Counted from the first letter of the stretch, positions 43,117-52,986 are shown. The stretch is DNA of 64,000 nt from Clostridia bacterium (GCA_910574255.1 CAJTAK010000003.1:207501-271500), one strand, 5' to 3'. Program-made: numbers and translations. The notes: generated from the letters alone by a model not told the origin.

Positions 43117-45042
43117 CTATAATTCTTCCAACTCTTTCAGCCAGATATCGCTGCAGGCATCACTGGGCATCCGCAGATCTCCTCTGGGCGATACTGCCAC
43201 GCTTCCCACTTTGGGGCCGTCCGGCAGGCAGGAGCGTTTAAACTGCTGGGCAAAAAATCTCTTATAAAAAGTCCGAAGCCATTTTAAAATTACTGCTTCC
43301 TCATAAACATTTTCAAAAGCCGTCTTTGCCAGCCGATAGACCTTGGACGGTGAAAATCCGAACCGCAGAACATAATACAAGAAGAAATCATGCAGCTCAT
43401 AAGGCCCTACCAAATCCTCTGTTTTCTGAGAAATGCTGCCATCCTTGGGCGGCAGAAGTTCCGGGCTTACCGGTGTGTCCAGCACGTCCAGCAGAACCCC
43501 GGAAAGCTCCGGGTCCCCGCAGGTATCCGCATAGTAACGCACCAGATGGCGCACCAAAGTCTTTGGGATTCCTCCGTTTACTCCATACATGGACATATGA
43601 TCCCCATTGTAGGTTGCCCACCCAAGGGCCAGCTCGGACATATCCCCTGTTCCCACTGCCAGACCGCCGTTTTGATTCGCAACATCCATCAAAACTTGAG
43701 TTCTCTCTCTGGCCTGTGCATTTTCATAGGTTATATCATACCTCTCCGGATCCTGTCCAATATCCCAGAAATGGGCCATAACCGTCTCCTTAATATCGAT
43801 TTCCCGCAAAGTAGCTCCCAGCTTCTTTGTAAGCTCACAGGCATTCTCATAGGTCCGGCCCGTGGTGCCAAAGCAGGGCATGGTTACACTGATAATCTGC
43901 TCTCTTGGAAGTGAAAGATAGTCGAATGCCTTTGCCGTCACCAGCAGCGCCAGCGTTGAATCCAATCCGCCGGAAATTCCTACAACGGCCGTCCAGCAGC
44001 CCGTATGCTCCAGACGCTTTTTAAGCCCCATAGCCTGAATGGATAAAATCTCCTCACAGCGGCGTTCCCGATCCTCCTTGCTGTCCGGGACAAAGGGCAT
44101 GGGATCAATCCGGCGTTCCAGACTGGTTTCCTCCATATTCAGATGGAAGCCAACCTCCGTATAGCTGTCATCATTTTTAACGGAAAATGTATTCATCCGT
44201 CTGCGCTCTCCCCATAAGCGGAACACATCAATATCTCCATAAGTGATTTCATTATGAAAACGCTCCGAACGGCTGAGGATCTTTCCGTTTTCCGCAATCA
44301 GATTGCTGCCCCCAAAAACCAAATCCTGGGTGGACTCCCCCTCTCCCGCATTGGCATAAATGTATCCGCACACCAGCCTTGCGGATTGGCTGCCGACCAA
44401 TTCCTCACGATAGCGATCCTTGCCAATGGTCTCATCACTGGCGGAGCAGTTCACAATCACAGTGGCTCCCGTCAGGGCATGACGCACACTGGGCGGTGCC
44501 GGAACCCACAGATCCTCACAGATCTCCGCAGCTACCGCAAGCTGGGGCAGCTCCGCACAGGCAAATATCATGTCCGTTCCGAAGAGCACATAGTCCTCCC
44601 CCTGGTTTCCCCGTCCAAGCCATACATATTCCGTTTCCTGATTTCCCGGCTCAAAATGGCGCAGCTCATAAAACTCCCCGTAATTGGGCATATAAGTCTT
44701 AGGCACCATTCCCAGAATCTCTCCCCGGCTTAATGCCGCAGCCACATTATAAAGCTTTCCCTGCTTCTCCCAAGGAAGCCCGACAAACACCAAAGCATCC
44801 AAATCTTTCGTAGCATCGGCTACGGCAAACAGAGCTTCTCTTGCCCCATTTAAAAGCGTTTCCTGAGAAAATAAATCTCCGCAGGTATAGCCGGTAATGC
44901 ACAGCTCAGGAAAAACAATGAGCTTTGCGCCCTTTTTGGCCGCTTCTTTCATTAAACGTATAATCTCCGTCCCGTTATACTCCGGCTGGGCCACCCGGAT
45001 CTTTGGTGTGACAGCCGCTGTTTTTACAAATCCATGGTTCAT
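43117..45042 (-). CDS. nadE: Glutamine-dependent NAD synthetase
   Basis: A 641-residue two-domain enzyme that makes NAD from deamido-NAD, ATP and glutamine. The N-terminal nitrilase-type glutaminase has IVFPELCITGYTCGDLF (catalytic glutamate), a lysine near MVPKTYMPNYGEFYE, and the nucleophile in VAAEICEDLWVP. The C-terminal synthetase has the ATP loop VVGISGGLDSTLALLV, then TGDMSELALGWATYNGDHMS. The start follows AATAGGAGAAAAGAT. It lies between hslO and the DegV gene in a same-strand block. Confidence 0.94.
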   Translation of the reverse strand: MNHGFVKTAAVTPKIRVAQPEYNGTEIIRLMKEAAKKGAKLIVFPELCITGYTCGDLFSQETLLNGAREALFAVADATKDLDALVFVGLPWEKQGKLYNVAAALSRGEILGMVPKTYMPNYGEFYELRHFEPGNQETEYVWLGRGNQGEDYVLFGTDMIFACAELPQLAVAAEICEDLWVPAPPSVRHALTGATVIVNCSASDETIGKDRYREELVGSQSARLVCGYIYANAGEGESTQDLVFGGSNLIAENGKILSRSERFHNEITYGDIDVFRLWGERRRMNTFSVKNDDSYTEVGFHLNMEETSLERRIDPMPFVPDSKEDRERRCEEILSIQAMGLKKRLEHTGCWTAVVGISGGLDSTLALLVTAKAFDYLSLPREQIISVTMPCFGTTGRTYENACELTKKLGATLREIDIKETVMAHFWDIGQDPERYDITYENAQARERTQVLMDVANQNGGLAVGTGDMSELALGWATYNGDHMSMYGVNGGIPKTLVRHLVRYYADTCGDPELSGVLLDVLDTPVSPELLPPKDGSISQKTEDLVGPYELHDFFLYYVLRFGFSPSKVYRLAKTAFENVYEEAVILKWLRTFYKRFFAQQFKRSCLPDGPKVGSVAVSPRGDLRMPSDACSDIWLKELEEL

Positions 45043-45104
45043 ATCTTTTCTCCTATTCCAGCTCTCTGGCAGTTGTACCTTAGCTCTTTCTCAAACTGCC
45101 GAAG

Positions 45105-45986
45105 CTATCGTTTTGCTTTATTTAAAATTTCCTTTAAATCTTCTATTGTAAAGGTGTAGGCTTCATTGCAGAAATGGCATTTCACCTCAATGGGCTTTCC
45201 GTCCCGAATCATATCCCGTATTTCTTTACTTCCTATACTGATAATGGCCTTTTCCACCCGTTCCCTGGAACAGCTGCAGGAAAATGCCGCAGGAACCGTA
45301 TCATTGACGGTCAGTCCAAATTCCCCTAGCAGATCCTCCAAAATTCCCTCCGGCGACAAGCCCCGGTCCAGAAGCTCCGTGACGGAGCTCATGGCGGCAA
45401 GCCGCTTTTCCAGGGCATCAATCACCTTTTCCTCCGTATATGGCATCAATTGGATGATAAATCCTCCCGCCTGGCGGACCGTATTGTCACGGTTCAGCAA
45501 AACGCCAAGTCCCACAGAAGAGGGAATCTGCTCCGAGGTCGCAAAATAATAAGTTAGATCCTCCGCAATCTCTCCCGTCTGAAGCTCCGTCTGCCCTGCA
45601 TAGGGTTCTTTCATGCCCAGATCCCGGATTACCTGAAGCATTCCCCTGCCAATGGCGCCTGATACATCCAGCTTTCCTTTGGCATTGGCCGGAATCAAAA
45701 CTGCCGGTTCATTTACATAGCCCTTTACCTGGGCTTTGGAATCGGCTGTCACCGTGATTCCGCCTAACGGACCGTCTCCCCGTATCTGAAGAGTCAGCAA
45801 GTCCTGCTCTCCTTTCATCATGGAGCCCATCATGGCTCCCGCACTTAAAGTTCTTCCCAGGGCTGCCGTTGCCACCGGACTGGTATTGTGAATCTGTCTG
45901 GCTTTCTCCACCAAGTCCCTGGAGGTTATGGCAAATGCCCGGATCTGGTTGTCCGCCGCTGTTGCCCTTACAATATAATCTGACAT
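45105..45986 (-). CDS. hslO: Redox-regulated chaperone Hsp33
   Basis: A 293-residue Hsp33. The N-terminal holdase domain begins DYIVRATAADNQIRAFAI and includes GRTLSAGAMMGSMMKGEQDLLTLQI. The C-terminal zinc switch is CxC in FSCSCSRERVE (about 235) and CxxC in VKCHFCNEAYTFT (about 269-272). Oxidation of these four cysteines releases zinc and turns on binding of unfolded proteins. It lies 14 bp after the methyltransferase gene and 62 bp ahead of nadE, all on one strand. Confidence 0.95.
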   Translation of the reverse strand: MSDYIVRATAADNQIRAFAITSRDLVEKARQIHNTSPVATAALGRTLSAGAMMGSMMKGEQDLLTLQIRGDGPLGGITVTADSKAQVKGYVNEPAVLIPANAKGKLDVSGAIGRGMLQVIRDLGMKEPYAGQTELQTGEIAEDLTYYFATSEQIPSSVGLGVLLNRDNTVRQAGGFIIQLMPYTEEKVIDALEKRLAAMSSVTELLDRGLSPEGILEDLLGEFGLTVNDTVPAAFSCSCSRERVEKAIISIGSKEIRDMIRDGKPIEVKCHFCNEAYTFTIEDLKEILNKAKR

Positions 45987-46000
45987 GGTTCTGTTTCTCC

Positions 46001-46765
46001 TTATGCTTCCATACTTTTTCCATGCTCTCTCACAATTACATGAACTCTCTGTGTATCTTCCTTAATCTCCTGACCGGTTTCGGCATCACATACCCTTACA
46101 AGCTCCATGCCTGCCTTTTCCACAAGTCTTGCAATCTGATCAAGGCCATAGGCCCTCTGAAAGTGTGTCTCCTCATATTTCCGGTAAAGCCCGTCTTCCT
46201 GCCGGATAAAGAGAGTCAAATCGTATTCATTCAGCTTCTCCCCGGGATCATAATAGTTCTCCCAGATAAAACTCCCCTCCTCACGGTTTTCCGCAATGGT
46301 ATTTTCCGCCAAAAGCGTCTCGTATTTATAAATGGTATTCATATCAAATAGAAAGATTCCACCCGGATCCAGGTAGTTATTCACCAGTCGGAATACCTGC
46401 AGCAGATCGGCTTCCTCCGTAATATAATTAATGGAATCGCAGACACTAATCACCGCCCTGACGGTTCCGTAAAGCTCAAACTCCCGCATATCCTGAAGCA
46501 GATACAAAATGTCATGGCCGGATTTTTCTTTCTTTTCTGCCGCCAGTTCCAGCATTTCTTCCGATGCGTCCACGCCAATCATATCATAGCCTGCCCCTGC
46601 CAGAAGCTCCGTCAAGGTTCCCGTCCCGCAACCCAAGTCCAGCACCAGGCCGTCATTCACATCATATTCTTTTAACAATTCCACAATCCGCCGGCACCAT
46701 TTCTCATAAGGAACATCGTCCATGAACAAGTCATAAACTGCCGCAAAGCCTGCATATGCGTCCAA
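46001..46765 (-). CDS. Class I SAM-dependent methyltransferase
   Basis: A 254-residue methyltransferase. The cofactor site is LVLDLGCGTGTLTELLAGAG (about 40-59), then IGVDASEEMLELA. The ending and the FAAVYDLFMDDVPYEKW start are typical of a family encoded near hslO and whose target is not known. The start is a TTG at 46763-46765, because GGGAGAGAGAT precedes it and the family starts MDAY; there is no nearby in-frame ATG. It is first in a short run with hslO. The HPr-like gene upstream is closed off by a terminator. Confidence 0.85.
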   Translation of the reverse strand: MDAYAGFAAVYDLFMDDVPYEKWCRRIVELLKEYDVNDGLVLDLGCGTGTLTELLAGAGYDMIGVDASEEMLELAAEKKEKSGHDILYLLQDMREFELYGTVRAVISVCDSINYITEEADLLQVFRLVNNYLDPGGIFLFDMNTIYKYETLLAENTIAENREEGSFIWENYYDPGEKLNEYDLTLFIRQEDGLYRKYEETHFQRAYGLDQIARLVEKAGMELVRVCDAETGQEIKEDTQRVHVIVREHGKSMEA

Positions 46766-46833
46766 ATCTCTCTCCCGTTTCTGTCAGTTCTTCCCTTTGT
46801 CTTTCGTATCATCATATCAAATTTTTCTGCAAA

Positions 46834-46869
46834 AAACAAGACAGCCCCTAATCGAAATCAGAGACTGTC
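46834..46869 (-). terminator. Terminator of the rapZ-whiA-HPr-like block
   Basis: On the minus strand GACAGTCTCTGATT pairs imperfectly with ATTAGGGGCTGTC, followed by TTGTTTTTT. Confidence 0.82.
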
Positions 46870-46881
46870 CGATACTCTTTT

Positions 46882-47136
46882 TTACTTGCTGCTCAAAAAC
46901 TTCTCTATATTGGCCATGGCTTCTTCCTCGTCCTCACCATTGGCTGAAACAGTTACCGTCTCACCTGCATAAAGTCCGAGAGTCATCATACCCATAATGC
47001 TTTTGGCATTTACTTTCTTGTTATCACTTTCCACATAAATCTCACTGCCATACTGACTTGCCACCTGTACCAGCAGCGCCACCGGTCTTGCTTCCAAACC
47101 GTTTGGAATCTGAATCGTGATTTCTTGCTTGATCAT
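46882..47136 (-). CDS. Crh-like HPr-family protein (Glu in place of His15)
   Basis: An 84-residue HPr-fold protein. The position of the phosphorylated histidine is Glu15 in PNGLEARPVALLV, so it cannot carry phosphate from Enzyme I. The regulatory serine is kept: Ser46 in NAKSIMGMM. Bacillus Crh has the same feature (no His15, Ser46 present) and the same place after whiA. Crh acts, when Ser46 is phosphorylated by HPr kinase, as a helper of CcpA in catabolite repression. A similar role is inferred. The start overlaps the whiA stop by four bases (ATGA), and AAGGAGGAAAGGTTATT is the ribosome site. A terminator follows directly. Confidence 0.85.
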   Translation of the reverse strand: MIKQEITIQIPNGLEARPVALLVQVASQYGSEIYVESDNKKVNAKSIMGMMTLGLYAGETVTVSANGEDEEEAMANIEKFLSSK

Positions 47137-48032
47137 AATAACCTTTCCTCCTTGTGCTCCCTTAGCTCCTCTGCAATGAGACTCAGTTTCCTCAGCCTGT
47201 GATTGACCCCCGACTTTCCCACGGAGGGAGTCAGCATCTGCCCTAACTCTTTTAATGTCGCTGACGGCTGTTCCAGGCGAAGCTTTGCTATCTCGGTCAA
47301 ACTTTCGGGAAGCTGGTCGAACCCGATTGTTGCTTTAATGAATTGTATATCTTCTATCTGCTTTACCGCTGCAGAAACGGTCTTATTCAGATTGGCAGTC
47401 TCACAGTTCACCTGCCTGTTCACAGAATTGCGCATCTCTTTCACGATTCGGATATTTTCGAAATTCATGAGGGCTACATGCGCCTCCATCACGTTCAGCA
47501 TATCCACAATCTGTGCACCCTCTTTGATGTATACGATATGATTTTTCTTCCGCATGGCAGATCTGGCCTCGATACCAAAGCTTCCAATCATATCACAGAG
47601 CTGATTCACTTTCTCAAGACTGTTGCAGACAATCTCAAAGTGATAGCCTTTCTCCGGATCACTGACAGAACCGGATGCCAGAAAAGCTCCCCGGATAAAG
47701 GCCCGCTTACAGCAAAGATTCTGAACCAGCACATGCTGTATGGCGGAAAGGTCCCCATAAGATACAACCTCAAAGCTGCGGCCTCCCCGTATGCCCTTAT
47801 TTTGCCGAACCATTACATCAAGTCTTATATTAAAGGTTTTTTTCAATAATGTAAAGTACTTTCTTGCAACTGCCAGATTTTCCGTATGCATTCGAAGGCC
47901 CAAAGACCCGTTTTCTTCCTCAGTTACTCTGCTGCAAAAACTTAAGATTGCGGCAATCTCCGCCAACTGACAATGTCGGGCTGTTGGAATCTGGCCCGAC
48001 AGTTCTTCCTTAATCTCACTGGAAAAAGACAT
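47133..48032 (-). CDS. whiA: DNA-binding protein WhiA
   Basis: A 299-residue WhiA. The N-terminal half is a relic of a LAGLIDADG homing endonuclease fold (RRAFIRGAFLASGSVSDPEKGYH). The C-terminal part is a helix-turn-helix (LPESLTEIAKLRLEQPSATLKELGQML, then KSGVNHRLRKLS). WhiA controls division or growth genes in Gram-positive bacteria. It lies between rapZ (24 bp upstream) and the Crh-like gene, in the order conserved from Bacillus to Clostridia. The start follows ATGAGGTAACAG. Confidence 0.94.
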   Translation of the reverse strand: MSFSSEIKEELSGQIPTARHCQLAEIAAILSFCSRVTEEENGSLGLRMHTENLAVARKYFTLLKKTFNIRLDVMVRQNKGIRGGRSFEVVSYGDLSAIQHVLVQNLCCKRAFIRGAFLASGSVSDPEKGYHFEIVCNSLEKVNQLCDMIGSFGIEARSAMRKKNHIVYIKEGAQIVDMLNVMEAHVALMNFENIRIVKEMRNSVNRQVNCETANLNKTVSAAVKQIEDIQFIKATIGFDQLPESLTEIAKLRLEQPSATLKELGQMLTPSVGKSGVNHRLRKLSLIAEELREHKEERLL

Positions 48033-48056
48033 CTGTTACCTCATATCATTTACCAT

Positions 48057-48935
48057 TTAATGCGCTTTTACAATGGCATCTTTTTCAATATCCCGATGCT
48101 CGCACCGCACCATATAGTCTCCGTTTTCCATCAAACGCTCATACAGCTTGTTCGCCAGAGTTACGGAACGATGCTTGCCGCCTGTGCATCCCACCGCAAT
48201 CACCAGCTGGTTTTTCCCCTCCTGCACATAGTTGGGGATCAGAAATCTTATCATGTCTTCCAGCTTATCCATAAATTGATAAGCCGCCTCAAATCCCATG
48301 ACAAAATCCTGAATCTCTTTATCATTTCCATTTAATCTGCGGAGATCCTCATAATAATACGGATTAGGCAGAAAACGCACATCAAAAACCAAATCCGCAT
48401 CATTGGGAATTCCGAATTTAAATCCAAAGGAAAGAACAGAAATCACAAGATTTCTGAATTCCCTGTTCTGTACAAAGATTCTGTCCAGCTCCACCTTAAG
48501 CTCTCTTGTCAAGAGGCTGCTGGTATCTATAATATAATCCGCCTGCTTTTTTAAAAAGGTCAGGCGTTCCCGTTCCCGCTCAATTCCCTCCGCAATCCGT
48601 CCGTCTCCTGCCAGAGGGTGGTTTCTTCTTGTTTCTTTATATCGCTTAATCAGTACATTGTCGCTGGCATCTAAAAACAGGATCTCGTAGGTGTAGCCTG
48701 CCATAGCCAGCTCTTCCAGAGACCGCTGCAGATCGCTTAACGCCTGTCCGTTCCTTACGTCAATCCCAAGAGCCACCTTGGCAATCTCGCTTGTCCCGGA
48801 ATATACCAGTTCCGAGAACTTTCCCATTAAAGAGATTGGAAGATTATCCACACAAAAATAGCCTGCGTCTTCCAGCATCCGTAGGGATGTATATCTTCCG
48901 GCGCCTGACATGCCTGTTACAATTACAAAACGCAC
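48057..48935 (-). CDS. rapZ: RNase adapter/nucleotide-binding protein RapZ (YvcJ)
   Basis: A 292-residue RapZ. The N-terminal P-loop region is IVTGMSGAGRYTSLRMLEDA, then YFCVDNLPISL; the C-terminal part has LVIAVGCTGGKHRSVTLANKL, both family hallmarks. In E. coli RapZ controls glucosamine-6-phosphate synthase through a small RNA; in Bacillus YvcJ hydrolyses GTP. Here the Walker A lysine is replaced (GAGRYT instead of GAGKST), which may alter nucleotide binding. The start is a GTG at 48933-48935 behind GGAGGAAGATTC. A full-length structured repeat occupies the spacer to murB. Confidence 0.93.
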   Translation of the reverse strand: MRFVIVTGMSGAGRYTSLRMLEDAGYFCVDNLPISLMGKFSELVYSGTSEIAKVALGIDVRNGQALSDLQRSLEELAMAGYTYEILFLDASDNVLIKRYKETRRNHPLAGDGRIAEGIERERERLTFLKKQADYIIDTSSLLTRELKVELDRIFVQNREFRNLVISVLSFGFKFGIPNDADLVFDVRFLPNPYYYEDLRRLNGNDKEIQDFVMGFEAAYQFMDKLEDMIRFLIPNYVQEGKNQLVIAVGCTGGKHRSVTLANKLYERLMENGDYMVRCEHRDIEKDAIVKAH

Positions 48936-48946
48936 GAATCTTCCTC

Positions 48947-49128
48947 CTTAAGTTGCTACGCAACGGTACTAAAGGGCAAAGTCACTTCGGCACACCTGTA
49001 ATGAGAGGAACTTTCATTCGAAAGGGCACTCATGAAAGTTCCTCTCGTGTGCCTTTGCGACTTTACCGTCCAGCATAAAATATTTCTTAAAACACTTGAC
49101 ATTTCTTAGCCGGACTATTTTAGTTCCG
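48947..49128 (-). repeat. Structured repeat, full-length copy B (between murB and rapZ)
   Basis: About 182 bp, minus orientation, with six differences from copy A including a one-base deletion. Stem I keeps pairing despite a change (GTCCGGC with GCTGGAC). The terminal hairpin GTTGC-TAC-GCAAC (48952-48964, plus-strand reading) lies 17 nt before the rapZ GTG. It starts 7 bp after the murB stop and ends at the rapZ ribosome site, so it fills the whole spacer. Confidence 0.87.
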
Positions 49129-49134
49129 CAGATT

Positions 49135-50046
49135 TTAAAACCCCAGCAGCTTCACTTCCAGTTCAAGTTCTACCCCAAACTGATTTCGGACCTCTTTTTG
49201 CACATGAGAAACAAGAGCCAGCACATCCTCTGCAGCGGCGTCTCCCCTGTTTATTAAAAAGCCGCAATGCTTTTCCGCCACCTGAGCGTCTCCCACCCGA
49301 AAGCCCCGAAGTCCCGCATCCATAATCAGCTTCCCTGCAAAATGCCCCTCCGGCCGCTTAAAGGTGCTGCCTGCACTTGGATATTCCAGGGGCTGTTTTT
49401 CCGTCCGTGCTTCTTTAAGCTCTTTCATCCGTGCTTCTATGGATGTTTTATCTCCCTGCTTCAATTCCAGCACTGCTTCTAAAACGATTTGGCGCTGCCG
49501 TGCAATGCTGCTGGTACGATAGCCAAGCTCCAGTTGTTCCCCGGACAGCCTTAGCTGTTCTCCGTCCTCTGTCAAAACCAAAGCTTCCCGCACCACATCT
49601 TTCATCTCACCGCCGTAAGCGCCTGCATTCATCACAAGGGCACCGCCTATGGTGCCGGGAATGCCGGAAGCAAACTCCAGGCCGGTCAACCCCTCCCGGG
49701 CTGCCAGATGAGAAGCTTTCACTAACAGAGCGCCTGCATCCGCATACAATCTGGTTCCCTCTATGCGGATCTCATTCCTATTCTGAAAAATCTGAATCAC
49801 AACACCGGAATATCCCTGATCGCTCGCCAGGATATTACTGCCGTTTCCAAGAATATAATAGCTCTCTTCAAATTCCCGGCAAACCCTAATAACTGCCGCC
49901 AGCTCTTCCCAGGTCCCTGGGAGACAGAAGTACTTTGCCGGACCTCCTATTCGGAATGTGGTATGCTTTTTCAGCGGTTCGTCAAGTAACACCTGACCTT
50001 CTTCTCTAAGAATCTCACATAGTTTCTCATAGAACTCCTGTTTCAT
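49135..50046 (-). CDS. murB: UDP-N-acetylenolpyruvoylglucosamine reductase
   Basis: A 303-residue MurB, which makes UDP-MurNAc for peptidoglycan using FAD and NADPH. The FAD domain begins LKKHTTFRIGGPAKYFCLP and has YILGNGSNILASDQGYSG and FASGIPGTIGGALVMNAGAYGGE. The C-terminal domain has RTEKQPLEYPSAGSTFKRPEGHFAGKLI with the catalytic serine, and GFLINRGDAAAEDV. The ATG at 50044-50046 follows GGGAGCGCAGC; an upstream frame to 50139 has no support. It precedes rapZ, separated by a structured repeat. Confidence 0.95.
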   Translation of the reverse strand: MKQEFYEKLCEILREEGQVLLDEPLKKHTTFRIGGPAKYFCLPGTWEELAAVIRVCREFEESYYILGNGSNILASDQGYSGVVIQIFQNRNEIRIEGTRLYADAGALLVKASHLAAREGLTGLEFASGIPGTIGGALVMNAGAYGGEMKDVVREALVLTEDGEQLRLSGEQLELGYRTSSIARQRQIVLEAVLELKQGDKTSIEARMKELKEARTEKQPLEYPSAGSTFKRPEGHFAGKLIMDAGLRGFRVGDAQVAEKHCGFLINRGDAAAEDVLALVSHVQKEVRNQFGVELELEVKLLGF

Positions 50047-50089
50047 GCTGCGCTCCCGTTTCTTTCTTTCTGACTTTAGTATATGCCAA

Positions 50090-50121
50090 AACATCGGAAA
50101 GTACAACCCCTTTCCGATGTT
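50090..50121 (-). terminator. Terminator of uvrA
   Basis: AACATCGGAAAG (50090-50101) pairs with CTTTCCGATGTT (50110-50121), followed on the minus strand by TTGG. The tract is short, so termination may be partial. Confidence 0.65.
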
Positions 50122-50151
50122 CTGACAATTCACATACATTCCGATTTTAAA

Positions 50152-52986
50152 CTATTTTTTGCCCTTTCCCAGATACTTCTTCAGATATTGGCCCGTATAG
50201 GAAACAGGCTGCTCTGCTACCTCCTCCGGTGTTCCTGCGGCAATCACCGTGCCGCCCCTGTCTCCCCCCTCCGGTCCCATGTCAATGATATAATCCGCCG
50301 TTTTAATCACATCCAGGTTATGTTCAATGACAATCACCGTATTGCCGCCCTCTGTCAGACGCCGCAGAATCTCCGTCAGCTTATGCACATCTGCAAAATG
50401 CAGGCCCGTAGTAGGCTCGTCCAGAATATAGATGGTCTTTCCGGTACTGCGACGGCTCAATTCCGCAGCCAGCTTAATCCGCTGAGCCTCTCCGCCGGAG
50501 AGCGTGGTAGACGGCTGACCAAGCTTAATATAGGAAAGTCCTACGTCATAGAGAGTCTCAATCTTCCGGCTGATGGATGGTATGTGCTCAAAAAAGCCCA
50601 AAGCCTCCTCCACTGTCATATCCAGAACATCAAAAATGCTCTTTCCCTTATATTTTACGTCCAGGGTTTCCCGATTGTAGCGCTTTCCCTGACACACCTC
50701 ACAAGGCACATAAACATCCGGGAGGAAATGCATCTCGATCTTAATGATACCGTCTCCGGCACAGGCTTCACAGCGCCCTCCCTTTACATTGAAACTGAAG
50801 CGGCCTTTCTTATAGCCCTTGCTTTTAGCATCCGCAGTAGAGGCAAAAAGCTCCCGAATCTGATCAAACACTCCCGTATAGGTTGCCGGATTGGATCGAG
50901 GCGTCCGGCCAATGGGCGACTGGTCAATGGCAATTACCTTGTCCAGCTGTTCCACTCCCAGGATCCCTTTATTTTTTCCGGGAATGGTTCTGGCCCGATT
51001 CAGCTTTTTCGCCAGCGTCTTATACAAAATCTCATTTACAAGGGAGCTTTTTCCTGATCCGGACACTCCTGTTACACAGGTCATCACTCCCAAAGGAAAC
51101 TTCACATCAATCTTTTTCAGATTATTCTCCTGGGCTCCCTTTACTTTCAGCCAGCCGGCTGGCCTGCGCCTGGTCTCAGGCACTGGAATCTGCAGTTTTC
51201 CGCTTAAATAAGCTCCTGTGACGGATTCGGGGCAAGCCATGATCTCCTCTGCCGTTCCTGCCGCCACTACTTTTCCTCCATGCTCTCCGGCTCCCGGCCC
51301 GATATCCACAATATAGTCAGCGGCATACATGGTGTCCTCATCATGCTCAACCACAACCAAGGTATTGCCCAGGTCCCGAAGCCGCTTCAAGGTTGCCAGA
51401 AGCTTGTCATTGTCCCTCTGATGAAGCCCGATGCTGGGCTCGTCCAAAATATAAGCCACTCCCACCAGTCCGGAGCCTATCTGAGTTGCCAGACGAATCC
51501 GCTGGGCCTCTCCCCCCGACAGGCTTCCCGTTGCCCTGGCAAGGGTCAGGTATTCCAGTCCTACATCAATCAAAAATCCAATACGCGCCCGAATCTCTTT
51601 GAGGATCTGTGCTCCGATCAGCTCCTGCTGCCGGGTAAGCTTCATATCCTGCAAAAACTCATGAAGCTTTAGAATCGACATAGCCGTAAGCTCGTAGATA
51701 TTCTTGTCCGCAATCGTTACTGCCAGAGAAGTCTTCTTTAGCCTCTGTCCGCCGCAGCTCTTACAGGGGGTGATCCGCATAAATGTCTCATATTCCTGCC
51801 GCATAATCTCCGAACCCGTCTCCCGGTAGCGGCGCTCCACATTCTTTATTAAGCCCTCAAAAGCCACATCATAGACGCCCTCGCCCCTCTGCCCTTTATA
51901 ATAAACCCTAATCTCCTTTCCGCCCGTTCCGTGAATCAAAACCTGCTGAATCTTTGAATCCAGCTTCTCATAGGGCGTATTCAGATCAAAATGATATTCC
52001 TCTGCCAATGCCTTTAAAATACCGTAAGTAAAGCTGGAGGGATCCGTGCAGGACTGCCAGCCCGTTACCACAATAGCTCCCCCGGCAATGCTTAAGGACT
52101 TATCCGGTATCATCAGCTCCTCGTCAAATTCCATCTTATAACCCAGTCCGAAGCAATCCGGGCAGGCGCCGAAAGGATTATTGAAAGAAAAGCTTCTGGG
52201 CTCTACCTCCTCCATACTGATGCCGCATTCCGGGCAGGCATAGCTGGTGCTGAAAGTCATCAGTTTTCCGTCCATCAGATCCACTACCAGAAGACCGTCC
52301 GAAAGATTCATAACAGTCTCAATGGAATCTGCCAGCCGGCGCTCAATTCCTTCTTTGACTGCCAGCCGGTCCACCACAATCTCAATTAAATGCTTAATAT
52401 TTTTATCCAGCTTGATTTCTTCCGAAAGCTCATAGAGATTCCCGTCAATCTTCACTCGCACAAAGCCGCTTTTCCTTGCCTGCTCCAGCACCTTTACATG
52501 TTCTCCCTTACGTCCTTTGACCACTGGCGCAAGAAGCTGAATTCGGGTGCGCTCGGGCAGATTCATGATTTGATCCACGATCTGATCCACGCTCTGCTTT
52601 TTGATTTCCTTGCCGCATTTCGGGCAATGGGGAATTCCCACTCTGGCAAACAGCAGACGGAAATAGTCATATATCTCCGTTACGGTTCCAACGGTAGAAC
52701 GAGGATTTCTATTTGTTGATTTCTGATCAATGGAAATAGCCGGCGACAGTCCCTCGATGCTCTCCACATCCGGCTTTTCCATCTGACCCAAAAACTGTCT
52801 GGCGTAAGATGAAAGCGATTCCATGTAACGCCGCTGTCCCTCCGCATAGATGGTATCAAAGGCCAGAGATGACTTTCCGGAACCGCTCAGGCCTGTCAGC
52901 ACCACGAATTCCTCTCTGGGGATATCTATGCTCAAATCCTGAAGATTGTGTTCGTTTGCACCACGAATTCTGATGTAATTCTTCAT
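50152..52986 (-). CDS. uvrA: Excinuclease ABC subunit A
   Basis: A 944-residue UvrA, the damage-sensing ATPase of nucleotide excision repair. The first ATPase loop is [20 protein letters not shown] (about 31-50). A zinc site ([13 protein letters not shown], then CPDCFGLG) and a first [12 protein letters not shown] signature follow. The second half has [15 protein letters not shown], a second zinc site (CEACAGDG and [10 protein letters not shown]), [15 protein letters not shown] and [11 protein letters not shown]. Length is normal. It lies 108 bp after uvrB and on the same strand, the usual uvrB-uvrA order in Firmicutes. Confidence 0.97.
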   Translation of the reverse strand: MKNYIRIRGANEHNLQDLSIDIPREEFVVLTGLSGSGKSSLAFDTIYAEGQRRYMESLSSYARQFLGQMEKPDVESIEGLSPAISIDQKSTNRNPRSTVGTVTEIYDYFRLLFARVGIPHCPKCGKEIKKQSVDQIVDQIMNLPERTRIQLLAPVVKGRKGEHVKVLEQARKSGFVRVKIDGNLYELSEEIKLDKNIKHLIEIVVDRLAVKEGIERRLADSIETVMNLSDGLLVVDLMDGKLMTFSTSYACPECGISMEEVEPRSFSFNNPFGACPDCFGLGYKMEFDEELMIPDKSLSIAGGAIVVTGWQSCTDPSSFTYGILKALAEEYHFDLNTPYEKLDSKIQQVLIHGTGGKEIRVYYKGQRGEGVYDVAFEGLIKNVERRYRETGSEIMRQEYETFMRITPCKSCGGQRLKKTSLAVTIADKNIYELTAMSILKLHEFLQDMKLTRQQELIGAQILKEIRARIGFLIDVGLEYLTLARATGSLSGGEAQRIRLATQIGSGLVGVAYILDEPSIGLHQRDNDKLLATLKRLRDLGNTLVVVEHDEDTMYAADYIVDIGPGAGEHGGKVVAAGTAEEIMACPESVTGAYLSGKLQIPVPETRRRPAGWLKVKGAQENNLKKIDVKFPLGVMTCVTGVSGSGKSSLVNEILYKTLAKKLNRARTIPGKNKGILGVEQLDKVIAIDQSPIGRTPRSNPATYTGVFDQIRELFASTADAKSKGYKKGRFSFNVKGGRCEACAGDGIIKIEMHFLPDVYVPCEVCQGKRYNRETLDVKYKGKSIFDVLDMTVEEALGFFEHIPSISRKIETLYDVGLSYIKLGQPSTTLSGGEAQRIKLAAELSRRSTGKTIYILDEPTTGLHFADVHKLTEILRRLTEGGNTVIVIEHNLDVIKTADYIIDMGPEGGDRGGTVIAAGTPEEVAEQPVSYTGQYLKKYLGKGKK

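Noticed and set aside
46882..47136. Ordinary ptsH
   Set aside because: Residue 15 is Glu instead of His, and the place after whiA is that of crh.
50083..51057. Open frame of 324 codons opposite uvrA and the murB-uvrA spacer
   Set aside because: Antisense to uvrA, with no recognisable protein features.
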